From positions 35,851 through 99,850 of the forward strand of contig JBEQUE010000086.1 in the NCBI GenBank assembly GCA_040349255.1: a DNA stretch of 64,000 bases, written 5' to 3'. The position numbers were made by a program, and so were the translations under genes. The notes under the pieces are model-generated. The model worked only from the letters and a program-made list of their open reading frames with translations, was not told the origin of the DNA and searched no databases. This document shows positions 33,925-41,727 of this stretch, in pieces (position 1 is the first letter of the stretch; the number at the start of each line of letters is the position of its first letter). This DNA comes from DATMER01 sp040349255 (lineage in GTDB: Bacteria; Acidobacteriota; Thermoanaerobaculia; Multivoradales; UBA5704).

Positions 33925-34262
33925 TTGCGACAGGCAACGTTGAGTCGCAACCAGGAAACGTTGAGTTGCAACAGAGAAGCCTGCATCGCGACAAAATCGA
34001 CTTCCCTGTTGCGATTCAATCTTCTCCGTTGCAATTCCACCTTCTCTGTCGCAAGTCAAGGTTCTCTGTCGCAACACAACCTTCTACGCGGCGATACAAC
34101 CGTTCTCCGGCACGGCAGAAGGTTCAATCGCGCCAGAGAAGGTTGAATTGCGACAGAGAACGTTGAGTTGCAACGGAGAAGTCTCTGTTGCGACAAGGAA
34201 GCTTCTGTTGCGACAGAGAACGTTCTATTGCGACAGAGAAGCCGGCGACGCGATCCCGGAAC
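33925..34262. repeat. Repeat array 1: 17 degenerate units with 20-bp period and palindromic core
   Basis: A non-coding array. A core of the type YYGCRAC recurs at 33925, 33945, 33966, 33986, 34009, 34029, 34049, 34069, 34089, 34109, 34128, 34148, 34168, 34188, 34208, 34228 and 34248. The spacing is 20 bp almost throughout, with exceptions of 19, 21 and 23; units 34089, 34109 and 34248 are degenerate. A typical unit is TTGCGACAGAGAACGTTGAG. The core with its flanks approaches the palindrome TTCTCTGTYGCRACAGAGAA. A second dyad centre (AACGTT or AAGCTT) lies about 10 bp away. Some units read in one orientation and others in reverse on the same lattice. Units abut, so there are no spacers. It lies between the moaE tail and the 3' end of the peptidase gene. 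Confidence 0.85.
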
Positions 34263-34266
34263 GTTC

Positions 34267-35661
34267 CTACGGGACAAACGGGCGGTCTTCGCGCTGGCCG
34301 AGCAGCCAGAGCCGGAAACCGGCTTCCAGCGCCAGCCAGGACTTTCCCAGCTTCTCCCGAAGCCTTTCGGGCTCCGGCTGTCTGCCGCCGGCCACCTCGG
34401 AGAGGAAGGCGCGGAAGCCGGGGGCGAGATCTCCCTGCTCTCCCTGGAGCAGATACCGGATGAAGAACGACGCCTGGGCGTAGTTTTGTTCCCCCCGCTG
34501 GCGGACGAAGTCCTTCCATTCGAGGCCGAGAAGCTCGGGCAGCGGCCGGAGCGCGCCGGTGTCGGCGGCCTGGATGAGGTTCTGGAGCGCCGCGCGGGCG
34601 CCGTGCATCTCGATCCTCCGGCCGGCCTGGATCGTCAGGCCGCCGAGCGTGTCCGGGATCAACCGCCCCGAAGGATCGATCCGCGACTGGGACAGGTCGT
34701 CCGCGATCCCCTCGTCGAGCCAGCTCGGGAGCGCCGGACCGACGGCGCGCCGGGTGAGGAGGTGGGCCAGCTCGTGGACCAGCGTCGCGCCCACCTCCGC
34801 CCCGGGCCGGCCGGCGTCCCAGAGCGCCACGATGCCGAGCGCGGTGTGGCCGATGGCGGGCAGGCCGGCCAGATCGGCGTCCTCCTCCAGGAAGGCCCGG
34901 TAGGCCGCTTCCCGCTCGAAGAGGATGACCACCTCGGCCGGCTCCCCGACCGGCGGGACGCCGTAGCGGGAGCGGTAGATCGACTCCAGCCCGCCGGCCA
35001 GCCGATCGAGGAACGCCAGGCGGTTGGGATCGCGCACGTCGGTGTACAGGAGGTAGGGTCCCAGCCGGCCGCCGGCCTCCGGCCCGGCGAGGCGGGCCCG
35101 GGCGAGCGCGAGCCGCTCCGGGTCCGGCTGGCGGCCGGCCACCGGCAGCACCGGGTCGGGATCGCTCCCGAGCGGCGGCTCGGAGCCGGACCACTTCGGG
35201 TCAGGCACCCAGCCGGCCACGTCCCCGTAGGCGACCTTCACCCAGCCCGGCGCGCGCCCCTCCACCTTGAGGACGCCCACCTTCTGGAGCGCGACGACCG
35301 GGGCCGCCGCGAACCGGGGCTCGGAGCGCAGCGCGAACCCCGGCTTGACGATCACCCGCTCGACCCCTTCCGGCTGCAGGTCGGCCGGAAGCTCGACCTG
35401 CGGACCCGGCTCCGGCCGGCGCGGAGCCAGGCGGAGCGGCGCGGAAGGCTGCTCTGCGACCTCTCCGCCGGCGCCTTCCGCGGGGATCGCGAACGGATCG
35501 GGTCCGGGCTTGAGGCGCAGGTCCTCGACCACCAGCCCGATCCACGGCCAGTCCGCCACCGGATCCAGGAGCGGGGACTCTGGGTGGCGGACCAGCCAGA
35601 CGGTGCCGGCGGTCAGGCCGGCCAGCACCATCCAGGCGACGACGGCAACGACTCGCCGCAT
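34267..35661 (-). CDS. Membrane-anchored gluzincin-like metallopeptidase with SH3-like domain
   Basis: A 464-residue protein with one N-terminal membrane helix (VVAVVAWMVLAGLTAGTVWLV). It has a bacterial SH3-like region around residues 100-155 (IVKPGFALRSEPRF to YGDVAGWVPD), then a peptidase-like domain. The zinc motif HELAHLL (about residue 297) is followed by PSWLDEGIADDLS, giving the HExxH...E pattern, here with a Leu in the motif's variable position. It resembles DUF1570/peptidase MA-type proteins. The stop touches the end of repeat array 1. The substrate is unknown. Confidence 0.75.
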   Translation of the reverse strand: MRRVVAVVAWMVLAGLTAGTVWLVRHPESPLLDPVADWPWIGLVVEDLRLKPGPDPFAIPAEGAGGEVAEQPSAPLRLAPRRPEPGPQVELPADLQPEGVERVIVKPGFALRSEPRFAAAPVVALQKVGVLKVEGRAPGWVKVAYGDVAGWVPDPKWSGSEPPLGSDPDPVLPVAGRQPDPERLALARARLAGPEAGGRLGPYLLYTDVRDPNRLAFLDRLAGGLESIYRSRYGVPPVGEPAEVVILFEREAAYRAFLEEDADLAGLPAIGHTALGIVALWDAGRPGAEVGATLVHELAHLLTRRAVGPALPSWLDEGIADDLSQSRIDPSGRLIPDTLGGLTIQAGRRIEMHGARAALQNLIQAADTGALRPLPELLGLEWKDFVRQRGEQNYAQASFFIRYLLQGEQGDLAPGFRAFLSEVAGGRQPEPERLREKLGKSWLALEAGFRLWLLGQREDRPFVP

Positions 35662-35678
35662 GAAGCCAGTTTAGTCCC

Positions 35679-37202
35679 CTATCCTCCGGTCGCGGTACGG
35701 TAGAAGGTCGCGATATCGCGCTTCAGCTTCTCGCGCTCGACCTTGCGGATGTACATCATGTGCCCGGCCTCGTAGAAGGCCATGCTCACCCGCTCGGCGT
35801 AGCCGGGGTCGAAACCGATATGGCCGAAGGTGTACTGGGTCGCGAAGTAGGGGGTGGCGAGGTCGTAGTAGCCGTTGCCCACGAAGACCCGGAGCGCGGG
35901 GTTGCGGGCCATGGCCTCGCGCAGATCCTCGGCCACGTTCACGTAGCGGCCTTCGAAGTCGCCGAAGCTCCAGGGGTGCACGCGGCCGGTCAGGATCTCG
36001 TACGGCAGGTCGCTCTCGAACCCGAGGTCGTGCCGGACGTAGTCGTTGAGCACGCCGGAGAACGGTCCGAGGATCGCGGCGTAGCTCGGATCGAACTCCG
36101 GCTCCTCGCCGGAGGACGCCAGGTCGAGGCCTTCGAAGCGGCTGTCGAGGCGGCCGACCGTCCGGCGCTCGGAGCGCATCAGCTCCTTGGTGAACGGGAA
36201 GATGACCGGCCGCAGGTTCACCGACTCGACGTACCCGATCGACAGTCCGGTGAGCCGGGCGAGGGTCTCGGCCACGGCGCGCCGCCGCTCCGGCGCCAGG
36301 TTGTTCCCCTGGGCGAGAGCCAGCGTGTAGTCGGTCAGGGCGAAGCGCTCGGCCTCGGCGAGCGCCTTGTGAAGGTCGGCCTGGAGGTCGGCCGGCAGCT
36401 TCTTGTGGTACCAGGCGGTGGCGGTGTAGGTCGGCAGGAAGAGCGGGTACGGCAGGTCGTTGCCGACGTCGAAGCGCGCGGTCGCGAAGTTGAGGATCGA
36501 GGAGAGCAGGACCACGCCGTTGAAGTACATCCCGTAGCGTTCCTGGAGGTAGTTCACCAGGGCGGCGGAGCGGGTGGTGCCGTAGCTCTCGCCGGCCAGG
36601 AACTTGGGCGACGACCAGCGGCCGTAGCGGCTCGCGTAGAGATGGATGAGCTGGCCGACCGACTCGACGTCCTCCCGCAGGCCGTGGAACTGGCCCGGCT
36701 TCTCGCCGGGGGCCGGGCGGCTGTAGCCGGTGATCACCGGGTCGATGAACACCAGGTCGGTGAGGTCGAGGAGCGACTCGCCGTTGTCCTCCAGGCGGTA
36801 GGGCGGCGGCGGCGCGGTGCCTTCCTCCCCCAGCACCACGCGCCGGGGGCCGAACGCGCCCATGTGGAGCCAGACCGAGGACGAGCCCGGCCCGCCGTTG
36901 TAGGTGAAGGTGATCGGCCGCTTCGCGAGGTCCTGCACGCCGTCGCGGGTGTAGGCCACGAAGAACATGGACGCCTTGGCCTTGCCGTCCTCGTCCCGGA
37001 GGACCAGGGTCCCGGCCGTGGCCGTGTAGGCGAGCGAAGCGCCGCCGATCACGGCCTTGTGCTTCGTGGCGACGACCTGGTCCTTGACCTCCACGGGCTT
37101 CGCGGGGGCCTGCTCGTTGTCAGGACGCTCAGGACGGCCCTGGGCGGCGACACTTCCCCCAAACAGCAGGACGAACGACAGCAGCAAAAGACTTTGGCGC
37201 AA
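35679..37202 (-). CDS. Serine carboxypeptidase, S10 family (secreted)
   Basis: A 507-residue exported enzyme with a signal peptide (1-20). S10 landmarks are FTYNGGPGSSSVWLHMGAFGPRRV (about 99-122), the nucleophile in AGESYGTTRSAAL (S206), the Asp region VFVGNGYYDLATPYFAT, and the catalytic His in YEAGHMMYI. It removes C-terminal residues from peptides outside the cytoplasm. The start is TTG at 37200-37202, 8 bp after AAGGAGGG. It ends 17 bp before the start of the metallopeptidase gene on the same strand, so the pair may be an operon of secreted peptidases. Confidence 0.88.
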   Translation of the reverse strand: MRQSLLLLSFVLLFGGSVAAQGRPERPDNEQAPAKPVEVKDQVVATKHKAVIGGASLAYTATAGTLVLRDEDGKAKASMFFVAYTRDGVQDLAKRPITFTYNGGPGSSSVWLHMGAFGPRRVVLGEEGTAPPPPYRLEDNGESLLDLTDLVFIDPVITGYSRPAPGEKPGQFHGLREDVESVGQLIHLYASRYGRWSSPKFLAGESYGTTRSAALVNYLQERYGMYFNGVVLLSSILNFATARFDVGNDLPYPLFLPTYTATAWYHKKLPADLQADLHKALAEAERFALTDYTLALAQGNNLAPERRRAVAETLARLTGLSIGYVESVNLRPVIFPFTKELMRSERRTVGRLDSRFEGLDLASSGEEPEFDPSYAAILGPFSGVLNDYVRHDLGFESDLPYEILTGRVHPWSFGDFEGRYVNVAEDLREAMARNPALRVFVGNGYYDLATPYFATQYTFGHIGFDPGYAERVSMAFYEAGHMMYIRKVEREKLKRDIATFYRTATGG

Positions 37203-37265
37203 GATCGAACCCTCCTTCAGGTCAGGTAACGATCCTATACGCTGAAGGAGGTCCGGAGTTCCGGC

Positions 37266-38720
37266 CTAATAGCGAGAGACTGTCGGATCGACCTGCTGGC
37301 TCCAGGCGTCGATGCCGCCCTCCAGGTTGATGGCGCGCTTGAAGCCCATCTGGCGCAGGAACTGGACGGCCCGGGCCGAGCGCATGCCGTGGTGGCAGTG
37401 GGCCACGATCGTATCCGCCGGGTCGAGCTCGCCGAGCCGGTCCTGGAGCTCCTGGAGCGGGATCAGGGTCGAGCCCTCGATCCTCGCGATGTCGTACTCC
37501 TGCGGCGTGCGCACGTCCAGGATGGTGATCTCCTGCCCGTCGTCCAGCCGCTGCTTCAGCTCGCCCGCCGTCATCTCGAAGTCGTCGCTCATCCCGCTCT
37601 CCGGCTGCGGGGCGATCCCGCAGAACTGGTCGTAGTCGATCAGGCCGCGCTGCGTCGGGTGCTCGGAGCACACCGGGCACTGCGGGTCCTTGCGGAGCTT
37701 CAGCTCCCGGAACTTCATCCTGAGGGCGTCGAACAGCACCAGCCGGCCGATCAGCGGGTCGCCCACTCCGGCGAGCAGCTTGATGACCTCGTTCGCCTGG
37801 AGCGAGCCGATGATCCCCGGCAGCACCCCGAGCACCCCGCCCTCGGCGCACGACGGCACCAGGCCCGGCGGCGGCGGCTCCGGGAAGAGGCAGCGGTAGC
37901 ACGGCCCCTTCGCGCCCCAGAACACCGAGACCTGGCCCTCGAAGCGGAAGATCGAGCCATAGACGTTCGGCTTGCCGAGCATCACGCAGGCGTCGTTCAC
38001 CAGGTAGCGGGTCGGGAAGTTGTCCGTGCCGTCGACCACGAGGTCGTAGTCCTTGAACAGGTCGAGCGCGTTGGCCGACTCCAGCCGGGTCTCGTGCGGC
38101 ACCAGCTCGATGTGCGGGTTGACGCCGTGCAGGCGGTCGAGCGCCGCCTGGATCTTGGGCCGGCCCACGTCCTGCTGGCCGTAGAGCACCTGGCGATGAA
38201 GGTTGGTCTCGTCCACCACGTCGAAATCGACCAGCCCGAGCCTGCCGACGCCGGCGGCGGCGAGATAGAGCCCGAGCGGCGAGCCCAGGCCGCCGGCGCC
38301 GATCATCAGCACCTTCGAGGCCTTGAGCTTGCGCTGGCCGGCCGTGCCGATCTCCGGCATGATCAGGTGCCGGCTGTAGTGCCGGATCTCGGCCGGGGTG
38401 AGCTCGGGCAGGGTCTCGGTTTCGGTGGCCGTCGGCGCGCCGCCGGCGCCCCCGGCGATCGACGGGATGATGACCAGCGTGTCGCCCGGCGCAACCGGCG
38501 TCTGCTGGCCCTGGAGATGCCGCACGTCCTCGTCGTTCAGGAACACGTTGACGAAGCTGCGCAGGGTCCCCTCGTCCGTGAACAGGTGGCGCCTGACTTG
38601 CGGGAACCTCCCGGCCAGGGCGGCCATGGCCTCGCCCACCGTGCCGCCGTCCACCTGGACCTCGCCCTGCTCGCCGGTGAAGCGGCGCAGGGGGGTCGGG
38701 ATCTGGATCGTGACGCTCAT
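37266..38720 (-). CDS. CysO/MoaD-like carrier fused to MoeZ (E1-like adenylyltransferase plus rhodanese)
   Basis: A 484-residue three-domain protein. Residues 1-91 are a ubiquitin-like sulfur carrier whose end, VIIPSIAGG, is followed by a second Gly-Gly (93-94). Residues ~105-365 are a ThiF/MoeB domain with GAGGLGSP (141-148), the adenylation region VVDGTDNFPTRYLVND, zinc cysteines at CYRC and CPVC, and C291. Residues ~383-484 are a rhodanese with active C442 in HCHHGMRS. Free MoeZ of M. tuberculosis is about 390 residues, so this is CysO plus MoeZ in one chain. It is the last gene of the rhomboid-cysM-mec operon, sharing one base with mec. Confidence 0.85.
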   Translation of the reverse strand: MSVTIQIPTPLRRFTGEQGEVQVDGGTVGEAMAALAGRFPQVRRHLFTDEGTLRSFVNVFLNDEDVRHLQGQQTPVAPGDTLVIIPSIAGGAGGAPTATETETLPELTPAEIRHYSRHLIMPEIGTAGQRKLKASKVLMIGAGGLGSPLGLYLAAAGVGRLGLVDFDVVDETNLHRQVLYGQQDVGRPKIQAALDRLHGVNPHIELVPHETRLESANALDLFKDYDLVVDGTDNFPTRYLVNDACVMLGKPNVYGSIFRFEGQVSVFWGAKGPCYRCLFPEPPPPGLVPSCAEGGVLGVLPGIIGSLQANEVIKLLAGVGDPLIGRLVLFDALRMKFRELKLRKDPQCPVCSEHPTQRGLIDYDQFCGIAPQPESGMSDDFEMTAGELKQRLDDGQEITILDVRTPQEYDIARIEGSTLIPLQELQDRLGELDPADTIVAHCHHGMRSARAVQFLRQMGFKRAINLEGGIDAWSQQVDPTVSRY

Positions 38721-39190
38721 CAGACGGCCTCCTTGTGGACTCCCAACGGCGATCGGAAGCTGCCGATTCCCTGGTCGACGACCTCCTCGTCGTAGCCCTC
38801 GCGGTCGTCGGCCAGGCGCCAGCTCCGCGTCTCGACGACCTTGCGCTTCTCCACCGAGACGATCAGGTAGGACATCCCCGGCCAGGCGTGCTCGCGGTCG
38901 AAATCGCTCGGCCGCGCCGGGTGGTCCGGATGGGAGTGGTAGTAGCCCACGACGTCCAGGCCCAGGGCGCGCGCCTCCTTGTGCGCCGCGAGCACCGTCT
39001 CGGGGTTGATCAGGAAGCGGTTGTGGCGGCTGTCCTGACGCTCGTTGCCGACCGAGAGGACCCGTTCGATGACAGTGGTGTCCTCCGAGGTGCTGCCGAT
39101 CAGGACGCCGCAGCACTCGTCGGGATAGGCCACCGAGGCGTGGCGACCGATGGTCTGCAGGTGGCGGGCGGAGATGACCAGGCGGTTCAT
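38720..39190 (-). CDS. mec: JAMM/Mov34 metalloprotease, Mec-like (CysO-cysteine peptidase)
   Basis: A 156-residue JAB1/MPN/Mov34 zinc peptidase. The JAMM set is complete: E25 in PDECCGVLIG, then H85-S-H87-P-x6-S95-x2-D98 (HSHPDHPARPSDFD). In M. tuberculosis Mec frees cysteine from the CysO-cysteine adduct by cutting after Gly-Gly. The ATG at 39188-39190 overlaps the cysM stop by 4 bp. It stands between cysM and the CysO-MoeZ fusion, so it is well placed to act on that carrier. Confidence 0.88.
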   Translation of the reverse strand: MNRLVISARHLQTIGRHASVAYPDECCGVLIGSTSEDTTVIERVLSVGNERQDSRHNRFLINPETVLAAHKEARALGLDVVGYYHSHPDHPARPSDFDREHAWPGMSYLIVSVEKRKVVETRSWRLADDREGYDEEVVDQGIGSFRSPLGVHKEAV

Positions 39191-40101
39191 GCGTGCGATT
39201 CCTCCCAGAACCGGTCCGACAGATACTTGTCCGCGTTGTCGCAAAGGACCGTGACGACGGTGCCGTTCTGCAAGTCCAGCGCCACCCCCAAAGCCGCTGC
39301 CACGTTCGCGCCGGAGGAGATGCCGACCAGCAGCCCGGCCTCGCGGGCGAGCCGTTTGACCATGGCGTAGGCCGCCTCCGTCGGGAGCTCGCGCGCCTCG
39401 TCCGCCAGGGCGGGATCGTAGATCGGCGGCACGATCGCGGAGTCCATGTGCTTCATCCCCTCCAGTCCGTGGAACGGCGAGTCCGGCTCGACCGAGACCA
39501 GCCGGACGCCAGGGTTCCTCTCTCTCAGGAAGCGTCCCACACCCATGAAAGTGCCACTCGTGCCGAGCCCGGTGACAAAATGGCTGATCTCCCCGCCGGT
39601 CTGCTCCCAGATCTCGGGCCCGGTCGTGCGGTAGTGGGCCTTCCAGTTCTCCGGATTCGAGTACTGGTCCAGGTAGGCCCAGCGCTCCGGCTCGGCCTCG
39701 ACCATCCGCCGGGCTTCGAGGATGGCGCCGTCGCTGCCGGCCAGGGGGTCGGTCATGCGCAGCTCCGCGCCGTAGGCCCGGAGGATGCGCTTGCGCTCGG
39801 GGCTGGCGCTCTCCGGCAGGCAGAGGGTGACCGGGATGCCGAGCGCCGAGCCGATCATGGCGTAGGCAATGCCGGTGTTGCCCGAGGTCGCGTCGAGCAG
39901 TCTCCGGCCGCCCTCGAACAGCCCGCGGGCCTGGGCGTCGCGGACCATGGCGAGCGCCGGCCGGTCCTTGACCGAGCCGCCCGGGTTCGCCAGCTCGGCC
40001 TTGGCGAGCAGGCGCACGCCGGGGCCGGCCAGGAAGGAGAGATCGAGCATCGGCGTGCCGCCGACGAGGTCGAGGACCCCTACTGGACGTACGCGTACCA
40101 T
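39187..40101 (-). CDS. cysM: Cysteine synthase, CysM type
   Basis: A 304-residue fold-type II PLP enzyme. The PLP lysine is in ANPGGSVKDRPAL (K45), with substrate and phosphate loops TSGNTG (72-77) and GLGTSGTFMG. Next to mec and a CysO-type carrier it probably uses thiocarboxylated carrier protein as sulfur donor and O-phosphoserine or O-acetylserine as acceptor. That preference is inferred from the M. tuberculosis parallel. The ATG at 40099-40101 lies inside the end of the rhomboid gene (22-bp overlap). Confidence 0.88.
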   Translation of the reverse strand: MVRVRPVGVLDLVGGTPMLDLSFLAGPGVRLLAKAELANPGGSVKDRPALAMVRDAQARGLFEGGRRLLDATSGNTGIAYAMIGSALGIPVTLCLPESASPERKRILRAYGAELRMTDPLAGSDGAILEARRMVEAEPERWAYLDQYSNPENWKAHYRTTGPEIWEQTGGEISHFVTGLGTSGTFMGVGRFLRERNPGVRLVSVEPDSPFHGLEGMKHMDSAIVPPIYDPALADEARELPTEAAYAMVKRLAREAGLLVGISSGANVAAALGVALDLQNGTVVTVLCDNADKYLSDRFWEESHA

Positions 40102-40952
40102 CGGACGTCCACCAGGGAGGCCACCACGGACGCCGCGGTGAGGAGCAGGCAGACGAGCGCCGCCGCGGTGTGGCCCGGGCCCTCCGGCTTCTCCGGCGCG
40201 AGCGCGAGGCCGGTCAGGAAGCCGCCCGCGAAGCCGCCGAGGTGGGCCCAGTTGTCCACCCGCGGCATGATGAACCCGAAGACGATCATGTAGAGCGCGT
40301 AGCTCCAGGCCTGGCGCCGCATCGCGTGGCTGCCGGTGCGCCGGCCGTAGGCCACCGCCGCGCCCAGGAGGCCCAGGATGGGCGCCGACGCGCCGACCGT
40401 GAGATGGGCGCCGCCGAGGAAGGTCCCGTCGAGCCCGGGCAGGAAGTGGCCGACCGAGCTGCTCATCAGGAACCCGGTGATCGACGAGAGGGCGTAGATC
40501 ACCACCATCCGGCTGGCGCCGTAGAGCTCGGCCGTGGCCGGGGCGAGCATGCGCAGCCAGTAGAGGTTGAAGAAGATGTGGATGAGGTCGCCGGGCAGCC
40601 AGCCGGCGGAGAGCACCGTCCACCAGCGGCCGAGCTCGAAGACCGGGATGGCGCCGGACGCGCCGAAGCGGATCAGCGCCTCGCCCGTCGGCGGCAGGAT
40701 CTGGAAGCCGCGGAAGAGCTGGATCGCCTCCGGCGAGCTCATGCCCATCACCGCGATCATGGCCATGTAGAAGAACACGCAGCCGCCGGTGACGATGGTC
40801 TCGAACGGCCAGCGCCGTCCGATGCCGCCGAGCACCGTGGTGAGCCCCCACAGGCCCGGTTTCCTGCGGCCGCAGTACGGGCACTCGTCGGCCGAGACGC
40901 CCACCAGCCTGCCGCAGGACGGACAGAGGATCGATCCGGTCCGGTTCGCCAT
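40080..40952 (-). CDS. Rhomboid family intramembrane protease with N-terminal zinc ribbon
   Basis: A 290-residue protein. Residues 1-30 hold a zinc ribbon (C10, C13, C24, C27). Six or seven membrane segments follow from about 52. Rhomboid landmarks are HIFFNLYWL (N129), the serine region VGASAPILGLLGA (S189) and DNWAHLGGFAGGF (H237). The serine motif reads GASA rather than the usual GxSG, so activity needs proof. It is the first gene of the cysteine operon; in M. tuberculosis a rhomboid gene also neighbours cysM. Confidence 0.85.
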   Translation of the reverse strand: MANRTGSILCPSCGRLVGVSADECPYCGRRKPGLWGLTTVLGGIGRRWPFETIVTGGCVFFYMAMIAVMGMSSPEAIQLFRGFQILPPTGEALIRFGASGAIPVFELGRWWTVLSAGWLPGDLIHIFFNLYWLRMLAPATAELYGASRMVVIYALSSITGFLMSSSVGHFLPGLDGTFLGGAHLTVGASAPILGLLGAAVAYGRRTGSHAMRRQAWSYALYMIVFGFIMPRVDNWAHLGGFAGGFLTGLALAPEKPEGPGHTAAALVCLLLTAASVVASLVDVRWYAYVQ

Positions 40953-40996
40953 GGGGTTACTCTATATCGTACCCTTGGCATGAAGGAGCACGGAGC

Positions 40997-41473
40997 ATGG
41001 ACGCTGATTTTCTGGTGCTGAAGGTGCGGGACCACGCGGGCTCGCTCGGCGAGCTGTCGGAAGGCGAGTCGCTGCCGCTCGGCAGCCGGGCCGAGGTGCG
41101 GAAGGCGCTCGAAAACGCCCTGCCGTCGATCGACTGGGACGGGTCCTCCGGGCTGTGGTGGAGCGGCGAGACCTTCTCGATCGAGGTGGTGCTCCCGCCC
41201 GATGCGAACGGCGCGACCGATGCGACCGATGCGAACGTCGCGGAGGACGCCGTGCGCTCGCTCACGCTCAAGGCGCGGCTCAACCCCGCCCTGTCGGCCG
41301 GCCCCTGGCTGCGCTCCGACGAAGCGGAGCTGGAAAGCTTCCTCCTGGCGCTCTGCGATCCCCAGGACTGGAGCCTGTTCGAGCTCGGCAGCGGCCGCCT
41401 CTACGAGCTCGGCGACGAGCCCGGGGAGCGCGGCTCCGGCTCCGTCCTGCGCACGGCCGGCCTCGCGAGCTGA
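40997..41473 (+). CDS. Uncharacterised acidic protein
   Basis: A 158-residue protein without a signal peptide or membrane segment. Visible features are a WDGSSGLWWSG aromatic stretch, a short internal Ala-Thr-Asp repeat (GATDATDANVA) from a 9-bp slippage, and LSAGPWLRSDEAELESFLLALCDPQDWSLFELGSGRLYEL in the second half. I recognise no family. It is divergent from the rhomboid gene and heads a short run of three plus-strand genes. Confidence 0.6.
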   Translation: MDADFLVLKVRDHAGSLGELSEGESLPLGSRAEVRKALENALPSIDWDGSSGLWWSGETFSIEVVLPPDANGATDATDANVAEDAVRSLTLKARLNPALSAGPWLRSDEAELESFLLALCDPQDWSLFELGSGRLYELGDEPGERGSGSVLRTAGLAS

Positions 41474-41523
41474 TCCGGGGCCCGGTCCGTCCGGGCGCGA
41501 TTCTTGCGAAGGTCAGGAGGGCC

Positions 41524-41727
41524 ATGAGACCGCTCGATTTCCAGCCTCCACCGGACTCCGACCGCCGCGAGCGCGACCCGCGCGAGCCCTTCCAGCCGCC
41601 CGCCGAGAAGGACCCGGAGCGGCGCGAGGAGCCCATCGAAGACCCCGCGGACGCGCCGGCCGAGGGCGAGCCGGAGCGGCGCGATCCGACCCCGCCCGGC
41701 CGGCCGCCCCTGGAGGTGTCCGCATGA
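41524..41727 (+). CDS. Small proline- and charge-rich protein
   Basis: A 67-residue low-complexity protein made mostly of Pro, Arg, Glu and Asp (DFQPPPDSDRRERDPREPF). It is probably disordered. The case for a real gene is a good GGTCAGGAGG site 3 bp before the ATG and the ATGA overlap with the next gene. The function is unknown. Confidence 0.5.
   Translation: MRPLDFQPPPDSDRRERDPREPFQPPAEKDPERREEPIEDPADAPAEGEPERRDPTPPGRPPLEVSA

Noticed and set aside
33925..34262. Array 1 as a CRISPR array or integron attC series
   Set aside because: No unique spacers, no constant repeat, no integrase or cas gene; the lattice is only 20 bp.
41210..41250. Short GCGACCGAT repeats as a regulatory element
   Set aside because: It lies inside a coding frame, adds only an Ala-Thr-Asp repeat to the protein, and has too few copies to suggest more than slippage.
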